Origin: Peteryoungia algae
Lineage (GTDB): Bacteria > Pseudomonadota > Alphaproteobacteria > Rhizobiales > Rhizobiaceae
Length of the DNA stretch: 64,000 nt
Direction: 5' to 3'
Assembly: GCF_030369675.1 (NCBI RefSeq)
Contig: NZ_CP128477.1
Location: 62,001 to 126,000 of the forward strand
Part shown: positions 33,644-42,252 of the stretch, one piece after another
How positions within the stretch are numbered: position 1 is the stretch's first letter
How the letters are laid out: every line of letters begins with the position of its first letter
Notes under the pieces: generated by a model
The model's input: the letters and a program-made list of their open reading frames with translations, nothing else
Told to the model about the DNA's origin: nothing
Database searches by the model: none
Program-made: the position numbers and the translations under genes

Positions 33644-34651
33644 ATGGAAAATCCGATCACGGTCGAGGTCACGCGCGGTCAACTCGTCGAGAGCCGCCAT
33701 CGCGGTCTGGCGATCGTGGTCGATGCCGAAGGCAAAATCGTCTTCTCCGCCGGTGATGTCGATGCCGGCGTGTTCCCGCGCTCGGCCTGCAAGGCCATGC
33801 AGGCTTTGCCACTGGTCGAAAGCGGCGCGGCCGATGCCTATGGCTTCGGCAACCGGGAACTCGCACTCGCCTGCGCCTCCCATTCCGGTGAGCCGGAGCA
33901 TGTCGCAACCGCTGCCGCCATGCTGAAGGCGGCGGGTCGTGATGAAAGCGTGCTCGAATGCGGCGCCCACTGGTCGTCGCACCAGGCCGTGCTGATCGAG
34001 CAGGCGCGCACGCTGGACAAGCCGACCGCACTTCACAACAATTGTTCGGGCAAACATTCCGGCTTCGTGTGCACCTGCTGCCACACCGGCGAGGACCCGC
34101 GCGGCTATGCCGGTTTCGACCATCCGCTGCAACAGGCGATCCGCGCCATCATGGCGGATCTCACCGGTGCCGTGCTCTCCAGAGACAATTGCGGCACCGA
34201 CGGCTGCTCCATCCCCACCTATGCCGTGCCGCTGATCGGTCTCGCGCGCGGCTTCGGCAAGCTCGCAACGGGCAGTGGCTTGGAGCCCATCCGGGCCGCC
34301 GCCGCCCGCAGGCTCATCAACGCCTGCATGGCCGAACCCTTCTATGTTGCCGGGACCAGGCGCTTCTGCACGAAACTGATGCAGGTGGCACCGGGCAAGA
34401 TATTCGCCAAGACCGGCGCCGAAGGCGTCTTCTGCGCACTTCTCCCGGACAAGGGCCTCTCGTTTGCCGTAAAGGCCGAGGATGGCGCCACCCGCGCCGC
34501 CGAGGCCATGATCGCCGCTTTGCTTGCCCGCCATTTCGATGAGGGCAGCGCGGAACACACCACGCTCACGGGAATGTCCCGCCACGGCATGAGCAACTGG
34601 AACGGTCTTCATGTCGGCACGATCAGGGTGACGGACGTGCTCTTCGCCTGA
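33644..34651 (+). CDS. L-asparaginase, Rhizobium etli type (class 3)
   Basis: A 335-residue enzyme hydrolysing asparagine to aspartate and ammonia. It belongs to the asparaginase II family of R. etli, unrelated to E. coli AnsA/AnsB. Expected active-site elements are visible: Ser47-x-x-Lys50 in PRSACKAM, Ser79 in ASHSGEPEH, the Cys/Lys metal site in NCSGKHSGF and DNCGTDGCS, and the late Lys in FAKTGAEG. Numbering is one lower than in the ReAV structure as I recall it. GAGG lies 7 bases before ATG 33644. Confidence 0.92.
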   Translation: MENPITVEVTRGQLVESRHRGLAIVVDAEGKIVFSAGDVDAGVFPRSACKAMQALPLVESGAADAYGFGNRELALACASHSGEPEHVATAAAMLKAAGRDESVLECGAHWSSHQAVLIEQARTLDKPTALHNNCSGKHSGFVCTCCHTGEDPRGYAGFDHPLQQAIRAIMADLTGAVLSRDNCGTDGCSIPTYAVPLIGLARGFGKLATGSGLEPIRAAAARRLINACMAEPFYVAGTRRFCTKLMQVAPGKIFAKTGAEGVFCALLPDKGLSFAVKAEDGATRAAEAMIAALLARHFDEGSAEHTTLTGMSRHGMSNWNGLHVGTIRVTDVLFA

Positions 34652-34688
34652 GCACGAGATTCCAGCTTCGGCGCTGGTCGAACGTCAC

Positions 34689-34711
34689 CCTCCCTGCCGC
34701 AAGGGAGGTTT
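34689..34711 (+). terminator. Terminator-like hairpin after the asparaginase gene
   Basis: CCTCCCT (34689-34695) pairs with AGGGAGG (34702-34708), followed by only TTT. Weak terminator or dispersed palindrome. Confidence 0.5.
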
Positions 34712-34772
34712 AACCCTTCTCGGGCTAGACTGCGCGGCGAGCGATCCTGCGCAACCGACGAGGCCGATTTCC

Positions 34773-36068
34773 ATGGATGCTTCGATGAGAAGCCCGTACC
34801 GGATCCCTGGCGATACCGCCCTTTGTGCCTCGGCTGTGCCGCTTGAGTGCAATGGCCGTATGCTTCAACTCGATTGCCGCGAAACTTGCGATGAACTCTA
34901 TGCCCTGAAAGAGGCCTGGCAGGCCCTGGAGAGCCGGTGTTCCGAGCCCTTCGCCTATTTCCAGAGTTTCGACTGGTGCCTGAACTGGTGCCGTGCCTTT
35001 CTCGAGGACGAGGCAGGCGATCACCCCCGCCTTCGGGTCTATGCTCTCTGGGACGGTGCCGAATGCCTGATGATCTGGCCGCTGATGACCCGCCGGGTCA
35101 CCCCCGCCATCACCGTTCTGGTGCCCCTGACGGCTCCGATGAACCAGTATGCGACGTTGCTCCATGATCCCGCCCGGTTCGATCCCGCCCTTGGTCGTTC
35201 GGTTTTTGCCGCGATCCGCAAGAACAGCGGCTGCGATGCCATCTGCCTTGACCATGTGCCGCAATCCGCGCTGCTGGCCGAGATTCTCAAGGGCGAGGGA
35301 TCCAGCCCTGACGGGGTGCAGAAATCCTCCATCCTCGATCTGAGCAAGGTGTCGGACTGGGAAAGCCACCATGCCAGCCTGCCGAAAAAGCAGCGCCTGC
35401 AGCGCAATAGCCGCCGCAACCGGCTGGAAAAGCTGGGGTCACTCGATTACCGGGTCTATCCCGCAGGCAGTCGGGGCTATGCCGAGCATATCGACCACTG
35501 CATCGCCATGAAACAGGACTGGCTGAAGGGCACCGGCCGTCTCGGACGCGATCTCTTCGATCCGCGCTTCGCCACTTTCCTGCACGATCTCGGCAGCACG
35601 CCTGGCAAGGACGATGACGGCGTCTTCCTGCATGCGCTGACGCTCGACGGCGTGCCGATTGCGATGGAACTCGGCATGCGCTTCCGGCAGGATTACTACT
35701 GCTTTCTCGGCGCCATCGATCTCGCCTATCAGAAATTCTCGCCCGGCAAGGTGCAGATGGAACAGGCCCAGCGCTGGGCGATCGAAACCGGCATCCGCCG
35801 CTTCGACTTCCTCAATGATCCCTCCACCTACAAGTCGAGCTGGACCAACACGACTGCGCCGCTCACGGCCTGTTACATCCCCTTCACCAGCCTCGGCCAG
35901 CTCTATTGCCGGCATTGGAAGGCCGGCCTTCGACCGCGCCTGCGTGCGCTCTATGATGGCATCGGCCCGGCTTGGCGATGCCGCTTCAGGAAAGTGGTCG
36001 ATGCGCTGCATCGCTTCGTCTGGCGCAATGGCGGCAATATGAGCCTCGTGCTGTGCTGCATTCCATGA
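34773..36068 (+). CDS. GNAT/CelD-type acetyltransferase for polysaccharide synthesis
   Basis: A 431-residue protein of the Acetyltransf_6 (CelD/BcsL) type. The N-terminal half has FQSFDWCLNWCRAFL, and the C-terminal GNAT core has SLPKKQRLQRNSRRNRLEKLG, MELGMRFRQDYYCFLGAIDLAYQKFSPGK (in two parts) and FDFLNDPSTYKSSW. Such proteins modify exopolysaccharide or cellulose precursors. Its stop overlaps the start of a flippase gene by 4 bases (ATGA), so the two are translationally coupled. Confidence 0.85.
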   Translation: MDASMRSPYRIPGDTALCASAVPLECNGRMLQLDCRETCDELYALKEAWQALESRCSEPFAYFQSFDWCLNWCRAFLEDEAGDHPRLRVYALWDGAECLMIWPLMTRRVTPAITVLVPLTAPMNQYATLLHDPARFDPALGRSVFAAIRKNSGCDAICLDHVPQSALLAEILKGEGSSPDGVQKSSILDLSKVSDWESHHASLPKKQRLQRNSRRNRLEKLGSLDYRVYPAGSRGYAEHIDHCIAMKQDWLKGTGRLGRDLFDPRFATFLHDLGSTPGKDDDGVFLHALTLDGVPIAMELGMRFRQDYYCFLGAIDLAYQKFSPGKVQMEQAQRWAIETGIRRFDFLNDPSTYKSSWTNTTAPLTACYIPFTSLGQLYCRHWKAGLRPRLRALYDGIGPAWRCRFRKVVDALHRFVWRNGGNMSLVLCCIP

Positions 36069-37402
36069 TCGGCAAACTTCGGCGCAAGGCCCTCGATCTA
36101 GTCGGCGATCCCGGCCTGCGTGGTGCGCTGGTCAGTATATCCGTGCGCATTGCCGCTGCCTTTGTCGGGCTCGCCCTGCAGATCCTGCTCGCCCGCCTGA
36201 TGGCGCTCGAGGATTACGGCATCTATGTCATCCTGTGGACATGGGTCAGCGTCGTCGGTCAGGTCGGCGTCCTCGGCTTCTACGATTCCGCCGCCCGCTT
36301 CATTCCGCGCTACGGAAGGCGTGAGAAGCATGCCCATCTCGCCGGCTACCTGGCCACGGGCTTTCGCGCGGTCATGATGGGGTCGGGCCTGCTCGCGGCC
36401 CTTACACTTGTTTTCCTCACCGTGCTGCCCGGCTTCGTCGATCCGGCTTTCCTGCTGCCGCTCGGCGTGTTGGCACTTGGCTTTCCCGTCCTCTCGCTCG
36501 AATCCTATCTGACGGGTGTCTCCAGAGGTTTCGGCTGGTATGCGCTGTCCACCATCCCCGGCTACATTCTCCGGCCGGTGCTGATCATGCTCGGCATCGG
36601 CATCGCCCGGGCGGTGGGGCTGCCGCTCGATGCCGTCACGGTTCTCGCCATTGTAGTCCTCGCCTCCATCGTCGTCCTGCTTGTCCAGGCTCTGCTCCTG
36701 CGCGCGCGCCTGCCGAAAACTGAGCGCATCGTGGCGACGCCACAGCGCCGTCGCTTCTGGCTGCTCGCCTCCGTCCTGATGATGCCGGCCATGACGGCGG
36801 AGGAGCTCTTCGTCTGGATCGATGTCCTGATTCTCGGCTTCCTCGTCGCCCCGGACGAAGCCTCGCTATATTTCGCCGCCCAGCGCTCGCTGTCGCTGGC
36901 AGCCTTCGTGCAATACGGCTTCATGCTGGTCGCCGCGCGCGGCTTTTCGCTGTCGCTCGCTTCGGCCGACCGGGCAGGCCTTCAGGCGCAGATCACCCGC
37001 TCCACCAATGCCACCTTCTGGCTCACCATTCCCTCCGTCGCGCTCACGCTCCTTGCCGGCTATCCCTTGCTTGCCCTGTTCGGCCCGGAATTCCTCGCCG
37101 CCTATCCGTGTCTCGCCTTGCTTGGTCTCGCCTATGTCATCCGTGCGGCAACTGGCCAGGCGGCCGAATTGCTGGTGGTCCAGGGACGCTATCGCCTGAG
37201 CCTGCTCATCGTTTCGATATCGGTGGCGACCTGTCTCCTGCTGATGCTTTTCCTCGTCCCCCTCTGGGGTATTGTCGGCGCAGCCATGGCCATGGTCATC
37301 GTCCAGGTGCTGCGTCTCGCCGTGGTGACATGGCTCGTTCATCGCCAGACCGGCTACTGGGTGTTGGTGCGCCTGTTCGCGCAGAGAACGCAGGAGGTGT
37401 AG
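36065..37402 (+). CDS. Polysaccharide flippase (Wzx/MATE-like oligosaccharide exporter)
   Basis: A 445-residue membrane protein with about 12 hydrophobic segments. LARLMALEDYGIYVILWTW and DSAARFIPRYGRREKHAHL near residues 40-90 are typical of the oligosaccharide flippase superfamily. It would move lipid-linked saccharide units across the inner membrane. It overlaps the acetyltransferase gene (ATGA). The pair lacks adjacent glycosyltransferases or a polymerase, so it probably serves a pathway encoded elsewhere. Confidence 0.9.
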   Translation: MIGKLRRKALDLVGDPGLRGALVSISVRIAAAFVGLALQILLARLMALEDYGIYVILWTWVSVVGQVGVLGFYDSAARFIPRYGRREKHAHLAGYLATGFRAVMMGSGLLAALTLVFLTVLPGFVDPAFLLPLGVLALGFPVLSLESYLTGVSRGFGWYALSTIPGYILRPVLIMLGIGIARAVGLPLDAVTVLAIVVLASIVVLLVQALLLRARLPKTERIVATPQRRRFWLLASVLMMPAMTAEELFVWIDVLILGFLVAPDEASLYFAAQRSLSLAAFVQYGFMLVAARGFSLSLASADRAGLQAQITRSTNATFWLTIPSVALTLLAGYPLLALFGPEFLAAYPCLALLGLAYVIRAATGQAAELLVVQGRYRLSLLIVSISVATCLLLMLFLVPLWGIVGAAMAMVIVQVLRLAVVTWLVHRQTGYWVLVRLFAQRTQEV

Positions 37403-37440
37403 GCCTCGGCGTCTCATCTGGAGCTCGGGCGCCCGAAGGC

Positions 37441-38196
37441 TCAGGCGAGGATCACGTTGGCCCCCCTGGACCTGTAGCCCTCGAGCACCGTGTCCTCAGC
37501 CTCCGACACCACGATCATGCCCGTGAGCTCGGGGATGGCGGCGATGCCGAAAGGCGAGACGCTGTCGAGCTTGTCCAGGGTCAGCGGGCAATAGGTTGCA
37601 AGGCTCCGCTCCAGGATCCGCCGTTTGATCGCGGCCTCCTCGAAATCGCCGGTCGTCAGGCCGTCGCTCGCATGCGCGGCCGTCGCCCCGAGGAAGAAGA
37701 CATCCGGCCGCAAGCGCTCGATGGCGGCAAGCGCGGTCGGTCCGACCGACACCATGGAATGTTTGTAGATCCGCCCGCCGATCAGCACGACGTCCACGGC
37801 GCCATGCGCTTCCAGCTCCGCAGCGATGGTCGGCGCATGGGTGATCACGGTGAGCGCCATGTCCCGCGGGATATGGCGCACGATCTCCGCCGTCGTCGTG
37901 CCGCCGTCGAGGAAGATCACCTGCTCGGGCGCGATCAACTGCACGGCTGCCACTGCCAGTCGCCGTTTTTCCTCGGTCGCGAGACCACGCCGCACCGAAA
38001 GCCCGGGCAGGGGAGCGGCAACGGGCAACGCTCCGCCATGCACGCGCTTCAGAAGCCCGGCCGAGGCCATGTCGCGCATGTCTCTGCGGATTGTGTCCTC
38101 CGACACGCCCCATAACCGCGCAAGCTCGCCAGCCACTGCCCGCCCGTCGCGCTTCAGCATGTCGAGGATTTGCCGTCGTCTCTGTTCTGTCAGCAT
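37441..38196 (-). CDS. DeoR family transcriptional regulator
   Basis: A 251-residue repressor. Residues 1-58: DeoR helix-turn-helix (MLTEQRRRQILDMLKRDG, SEDTIRRDMRDMASAGLLKRVHGGAL). Residues 75-230: sugar-phosphate sensor domain with FLDGGTTTAEIVRH and LIGGRIYKHSMVSVGP. The open frame continues upstream to 39009 through an antisense stretch, but ATG 38196 is the family start. It diverges from the small gene at 38317, its likely target. Confidence 0.9.
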   Translation of the reverse strand: MLTEQRRRQILDMLKRDGRAVAGELARLWGVSEDTIRRDMRDMASAGLLKRVHGGALPVAAPLPGLSVRRGLATEEKRRLAVAAVQLIAPEQVIFLDGGTTTAEIVRHIPRDMALTVITHAPTIAAELEAHGAVDVVLIGGRIYKHSMVSVGPTALAAIERLRPDVFFLGATAAHASDGLTTGDFEEAAIKRRILERSLATYCPLTLDKLDSVSPFGIAAIPELTGMIVVSEAEDTVLEGYRSRGANVILA

Positions 38197-38316
38197 GAAC
38201 CTACCCGAAGTGTCACGATAATGCATGATTCTAGCGAAATAGATTCGACAATCCAGAAGAATCGTGCGGATGTGTGCATGTCTCTGCATGAGGCGGAGGA
38301 CGTGAAGGAGAATGAA

Positions 38317-38673
38317 ATGTTGATTTTGATTGCCGGTCCCTATCGCTCGGGCACCGGAGACGACCCGGAAAAAATGGCCGCCAATCTCAAGGTGCTGGAA
38401 GCACCATCTCACGCCTTGTTCAAGGCGGGCCATGTGCCGATGATTGGCGAATGGGTGGCACTGCCGATCTGGCATGCAGCCGGTGGAAAGTCGGTCGGTG
38501 ACGATCTCTATGAGGAAATCTTCCATCCGGTCGCCGGCCGGTTGCTGCAACTCTGCGAAGGCGTCCTGCGCCTGCCCGGCGCCTCGAAGGGCGCCGACAA
38601 TGATGTGCGCATCGCGACTGAACGCGGCATTCCGGTCTGGACCCGGCTGGAAGATGTGCCGGGCTGCGGGTGA
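38317..38673 (+). CDS. Nucleoside 2-deoxyribosyltransferase-like protein (DUF4406 type)
   Basis: A 118-residue protein starting MLILIAGPYRSGTGDDPEKM, with VPMIGEWVALPIWHAAGG and the C-terminal GASKGADNDVRIATERGIPV. The IAGPYRSG opening and late D-x-E/D-A pattern match nucleoside 2-deoxyribosyltransferase-like folds (DUF4406). AAGGAG precedes ATG 38317; the frame is open upstream but without signals. Divergence from a DeoR-type regulator, a family that controls nucleoside and sugar use, supports a nucleotide role. Confidence 0.8.
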   Translation: MLILIAGPYRSGTGDDPEKMAANLKVLEAPSHALFKAGHVPMIGEWVALPIWHAAGGKSVGDDLYEEIFHPVAGRLLQLCEGVLRLPGASKGADNDVRIATERGIPVWTRLEDVPGCG

Positions 38674-38722
38674 GGGAAGGTGAGGCCATCTGGAGACAGC
38701 CACACCCCTCTGCGCGAAATGG

Positions 38723-39382
38723 TTACTCCACTTCTGCCAGCCGCTTCGCCCACATCGCCTTGAAGCACGGGCGGGACTGGATGCGGGCGAGCCAGGCTGC
38801 CGTTTTCGGATGGGCGTCGAAGAGCGGCTGATAGGCCTGGGCGTAGCGCACGATCTCGCCGAGATTGATGTCGGCCACGGTAAACCGTCCACCGACGGCA
38901 TAATCGTTGCCGGCAAAGTGCTTTTCCAGCACGCCGAAGGGGCGGGCGAGGATGCGGGCGACGGCCTTGGCTTCCGCTTGGCCGGCCTCGGTGGCGAGGC
39001 GTCCGTCAATATTGGCCATGGAGATCTTCAGGGCCTCTGACTCGATCGATGTCGCACCGAAAAGCGTCCATTGCAGCATCAGCGCGTCTTCCGCCGCATC
39101 CTTCGGCGCAAGCGGCCCGCCTGATGTCTTCGCCACGTAGAGCGTCTGCGCCAGCGACTCGTTCAACACCAGACCGTTATCCTCGATCGTCGGGATGCTG
39201 CCCATCGGGTTGATGCTGAGGAATTCCGGTGAGCGCGTGTTGAGCCGCGCGCCGTCTGCCATGGGGTCCTTGAGCTTGTAGGCCTGCAGAACCGGCACCA
39301 GTTCGAAGGGCGAGCCCAGTTCTTCCATCAGCCAGAGAATGCGCGTCGCGCGCGACTTGTAGACGCCGTAGATTTTCAGCAT
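38723..39382 (-). CDS. Glutathione S-transferase family protein
   Basis: A 219-residue GST. The N-terminal thioredoxin-like domain (MLKIYGVYKSRATRILWLME) and the PMGSIPTIEDNGLVLNESLA glutathione-binding region (cis-Pro, then E/S) are followed by an all-helical C-terminal domain with the N-capping pattern FTVADINLGEI. Substrate unknown. It stands alone, convergent with the DUF4406-type gene. Confidence 0.9.
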   Translation of the reverse strand: MLKIYGVYKSRATRILWLMEELGSPFELVPVLQAYKLKDPMADGARLNTRSPEFLSINPMGSIPTIEDNGLVLNESLAQTLYVAKTSGGPLAPKDAAEDALMLQWTLFGATSIESEALKISMANIDGRLATEAGQAEAKAVARILARPFGVLEKHFAGNDYAVGGRFTVADINLGEIVRYAQAYQPLFDAHPKTAAWLARIQSRPCFKAMWAKRLAEVE

Positions 39383-39686
39383 GTGCCACTCCCGTGATTG
39401 TTGCGCGGGAAGCTATCCTGCGTGGGGCGTCCGGAAAAGCCGCTTGCGCTGATCGCATCGATGAAATTTCCTGATCGCGGCTGGAATTGACAAAAGCCGG
39501 CCTCGGCGCGTATTCCTTCGGCTCCAGGGTCTGCAGTTCACCCAGGCGTCACCGCCCCGATGAGGGGAGCTAAACCTGCTTCTCTCTTGTCGACGTCAGC
39601 TCGTTTTCCCGTGCCCCGTCGGAAGTCGGTGACCACCGGCCAGCTTGGCTGCTTTCGGGCGCCAGGGCACGACCAGGAGAAATGAG

Positions 39687-40241
39687 ATGTCGAGGATGAC
39701 ACATGCCTTTGCGGCACCCGATCTGTCGGCGCTGGCGAAAAGCCTGAAGCGCGAACTTGATGCGCGGACAGACCTGCCCGGCCATGTCGAACTTTTGAAC
39801 ATGCTTACCCGCGCCGTCGGCTTCCGCAACTACCAGCATTTCAAGGTGAGCCACGCGGCGCAGGAGCGTCTCGCCAATCCGCCTGGGATCGAAGCGGAGC
39901 CCGCAATCGATTACCGGCGTGTGGAACTCACCGCCCGCTGCTTTGCCGGGACGGACATACTCGTCCGCTGGCCGGGCAAGTTCAACCAGCAGCAACTGGC
40001 GCTCTGGGTGCTCTGGTCCTTTCTGCCGTCGGGGGAGGATGTGGGGGAGAAGGCGGTCAATGCCGTGCTGATGCGTCACAACGGCTTCGGCGACCATGTC
40101 CTGATCCGCCGCGAGTTGGTCAATATGGGGCTCCTGAACCGCACGCAGGACTGCCGTCTCTATCGCCGTGTGGAAAAACGACCGCCGCCTGAGGCGCGTG
40201 AGCTGATCCGTCTGGTAACGAGCCGCCGCCGCGAAAGCTGA
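39687..40241 (+). CDS. DUF2087 domain protein
   Basis: A 184-residue protein. The C-terminal 80 residues match DUF2087 (LWVLWSFLPSGEDVGEKAVN, NGFGDHVLIRRELVNMGLL, DCRLYRRVEKRPP), a winged-helix-like domain often found in putative regulators. The N-terminal part has AFAAPDLSALAKSLKREL and GFRNYQHFK. CAGGAGAAATGAG precedes ATG 39687. Role in transcription or RNA binding is a guess. Confidence 0.82.
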   Translation: MSRMTHAFAAPDLSALAKSLKRELDARTDLPGHVELLNMLTRAVGFRNYQHFKVSHAAQERLANPPGIEAEPAIDYRRVELTARCFAGTDILVRWPGKFNQQQLALWVLWSFLPSGEDVGEKAVNAVLMRHNGFGDHVLIRRELVNMGLLNRTQDCRLYRRVEKRPPPEARELIRLVTSRRRES

Positions 40242-40244
40242 GAA

Positions 40245-40284
40245 GACCGGCAAACGGATATGGGACGCGGCGGGTTTGCCGGTC
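40245..40284. terminator. 11-bp inverted repeat between convergent genes
   Basis: GACCGGCAAAC (40245-40255) and GTTTGCCGGTC (40274-40284) are perfect reverse complements filling the 48-base gap between convergent genes. Likely a bidirectional terminator or 3'-end hairpin, although T-tracts are lacking. Confidence 0.6.
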
Positions 40285-40289
40285 GCGTC

Positions 40290-42128
40290 TCACCCGGCCT
40301 TGTGAAGAATTAGCCGCTCGCGCTCCCGCAGGATGCGTGTCCATTCGGGATGGAAATTGCTGACCTCGAGCATTTCGCGCACGCTGTCCCGGTCGATGGG
40401 GCGGGCGAAGAAATAGCCCTGGCCGGCCCTGCAGTCCAGCGACAGCAAATGCTCGGCCTGCGCCTGTTCTTCGATGCCTTCGGCCACGACCTGTATGTCG
40501 AGCCCTCTGGCGATATCGAGCAGGCCGCGCGTGATCACGCTTCCGCTGCCGGCATCGGCCAGGCGACGGACGAAACACTTGTCGATCTTGATGATGTCGA
40601 CGGGGACCGTGAGCAGGTGGGTCAGCGAGGCAAAGCCCGTGCCGAAGTCGTCGAGGGCCACCTTGATGCCTGCTTCGCGCATCGTGTGGATCTCTTCAGC
40701 CACGACATTGTCCTTCTGCGCGAGATAGACGGATTCCGTGACCTCGGCCACGATATGGTCCGGAGAAAGCCCGGCGCGGCCGAAACTGTCCACGATCCGC
40801 TTCGTCAGCCCGCCGCGATGGAAGTCGGCAGCCGCGAGGTTCAGCCCCACGCGCGCGAATTTAAGCCCTTCACGATGCCAGTCGCCGGCGGCGGTCGAAA
40901 TGCGTTCCAGCATGCGCTCAGTAATCTCGATCGCCGCATGGGCGTCTTTCATCGCCTCGTGAAAATGCGCAGCCGCAATCAGGCGGCCGTCCGGCATTTT
41001 CATCCGGCAGAGCGATTCAAAACCCGTGATGCGCCCGGTCGCAAGTTCGATCAGCGGCTGGAAATGTGCATCGATCCGGTCTTCACGCAGCGCCTGGTCG
41101 ACCTCCTGCACCGAGCGGAAACGTTTGGCGATCGCGGTGCCGAGACCCGGCTGATATTCGACGTAGCGCCCACGCGCCCGTTCCTTCGCGTGATAGAGCG
41201 CGTAGTCGGCGTTCTGTCGCACCTGTTGCGGGCTCCGCTCCACGCCGGCCCGGGCGCCACCCAGCGTCGCGGCCGGATAGATCAGGTGCCCCGCGCAATC
41301 GGCCGGTTCCTTGATGCGGGCAATCAGCGTATCGGCGAGAGCCGCCGGATCGGTCGTTGCGATGCAGGGCACGATTACGGCAAATTCGTCACCACCGAGA
41401 CGGAAGGCCATGCCGGGCGCTGCTTCCTGCTTCATGCGTTCCGCCACGACCTGGATCAGATCGTCACCCGCGCCGTGGCCGAACGTGTCGTTGACCATCT
41501 TGAGGTTGTCGAGATCGACAAGCATCAGGGCCCAGTCGGGCTCGCGCCGGGAAACTTCGTTGATGACCTCGGTGAACCGGCTGCGATTGGGCAGGCCTGT
41601 CAGGCCGTCTGTATCGGCCATGCGCCGCCGTTCGGCCATGCGCTGGTCGCGTTCGATGGCAATGGCGCAGAGATGCACGCAGGCGCTGACGATCTGCCGC
41701 TCCAGGTCCGACGGTCCGCGGATGGTGCGGTAGTAGAAGGCGAAGGTCCCCAGCACTTTGCCCGAGCCGATGATCGGCGTCGACCAGCAGGCCCTCAGCC
41801 CGAGTGGCAGGGCGAGTTGCTTGTAGGGCTGCCAGTATTCATGGGTGTCGATATCCTCCACCAGAACCGGCTCGCCGTGATAGGCCGCCGTTCCGCAGGA
41901 TCCGACCCCGTGGCCGATCGCGACGCCGTCGATGGCGGAAATGTATTCGAGCGGAAGTGAAGGGCCGGCCAGATGGCGCAGCCGCCGCTCTTCGTCGAGC
42001 AACAGAACAGAGCAGACGATATCATCCTTCATGGTCTCCACTTCGCGGCACAGATAATCCACGGTCTCAGCCAACGACTGCCCTGTCGCGATTTTCTCGA
42101 GGATGATGTTCTGCAAGGGTAGAAGCAT
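40290..42128 (-). CDS. GAF-GGDEF-EAL cyclic-di-GMP protein
   Basis: A 612-residue cytosolic protein. Residues 1-165: GAF sensor (GHGVGSCGTAAYHGEPVLVE). About 170-335: GGDEF with DTDGLTGLPNRSRF, VDLDNLKMVNDTFGHGAGDD and FRLGGDEFAVI, intact. About 345-600: EAL with HFQPLIELATGRITGFESL, DDFGTGFASLTHL, IIKIDKCFVR, VAEGIEEQAQAE and GYFFARP, also intact. It may switch between making and breaking c-di-GMP. No soluble partner genes are adjacent. Confidence 0.94.
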   Translation of the reverse strand: MLLPLQNIILEKIATGQSLAETVDYLCREVETMKDDIVCSVLLLDEERRLRHLAGPSLPLEYISAIDGVAIGHGVGSCGTAAYHGEPVLVEDIDTHEYWQPYKQLALPLGLRACWSTPIIGSGKVLGTFAFYYRTIRGPSDLERQIVSACVHLCAIAIERDQRMAERRRMADTDGLTGLPNRSRFTEVINEVSRREPDWALMLVDLDNLKMVNDTFGHGAGDDLIQVVAERMKQEAAPGMAFRLGGDEFAVIVPCIATTDPAALADTLIARIKEPADCAGHLIYPAATLGGARAGVERSPQQVRQNADYALYHAKERARGRYVEYQPGLGTAIAKRFRSVQEVDQALREDRIDAHFQPLIELATGRITGFESLCRMKMPDGRLIAAAHFHEAMKDAHAAIEITERMLERISTAAGDWHREGLKFARVGLNLAAADFHRGGLTKRIVDSFGRAGLSPDHIVAEVTESVYLAQKDNVVAEEIHTMREAGIKVALDDFGTGFASLTHLLTVPVDIIKIDKCFVRRLADAGSGSVITRGLLDIARGLDIQVVAEGIEEQAQAEHLLSLDCRAGQGYFFARPIDRDSVREMLEVSNFHPEWTRILRERERLILHKAG

Positions 42129-42252
42129 GGGACCTGCAACATGTTGACTGCCGCAGACTAGATCAGGTGAGCCTTAAATAGACATTACGACCATTCGAAA
42201 GCTCTGATGTTGGTTTCCGGATCATTAATCAATTCACCCGGGGCGTCCCGGT

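Noticed and set aside
38197..39009. N-terminal extension of the DeoR regulator
   Set aside because: Arg/Pro-rich antisense of neighbouring genes; the DeoR family start MLTEQRRRQIL lies at 38196.
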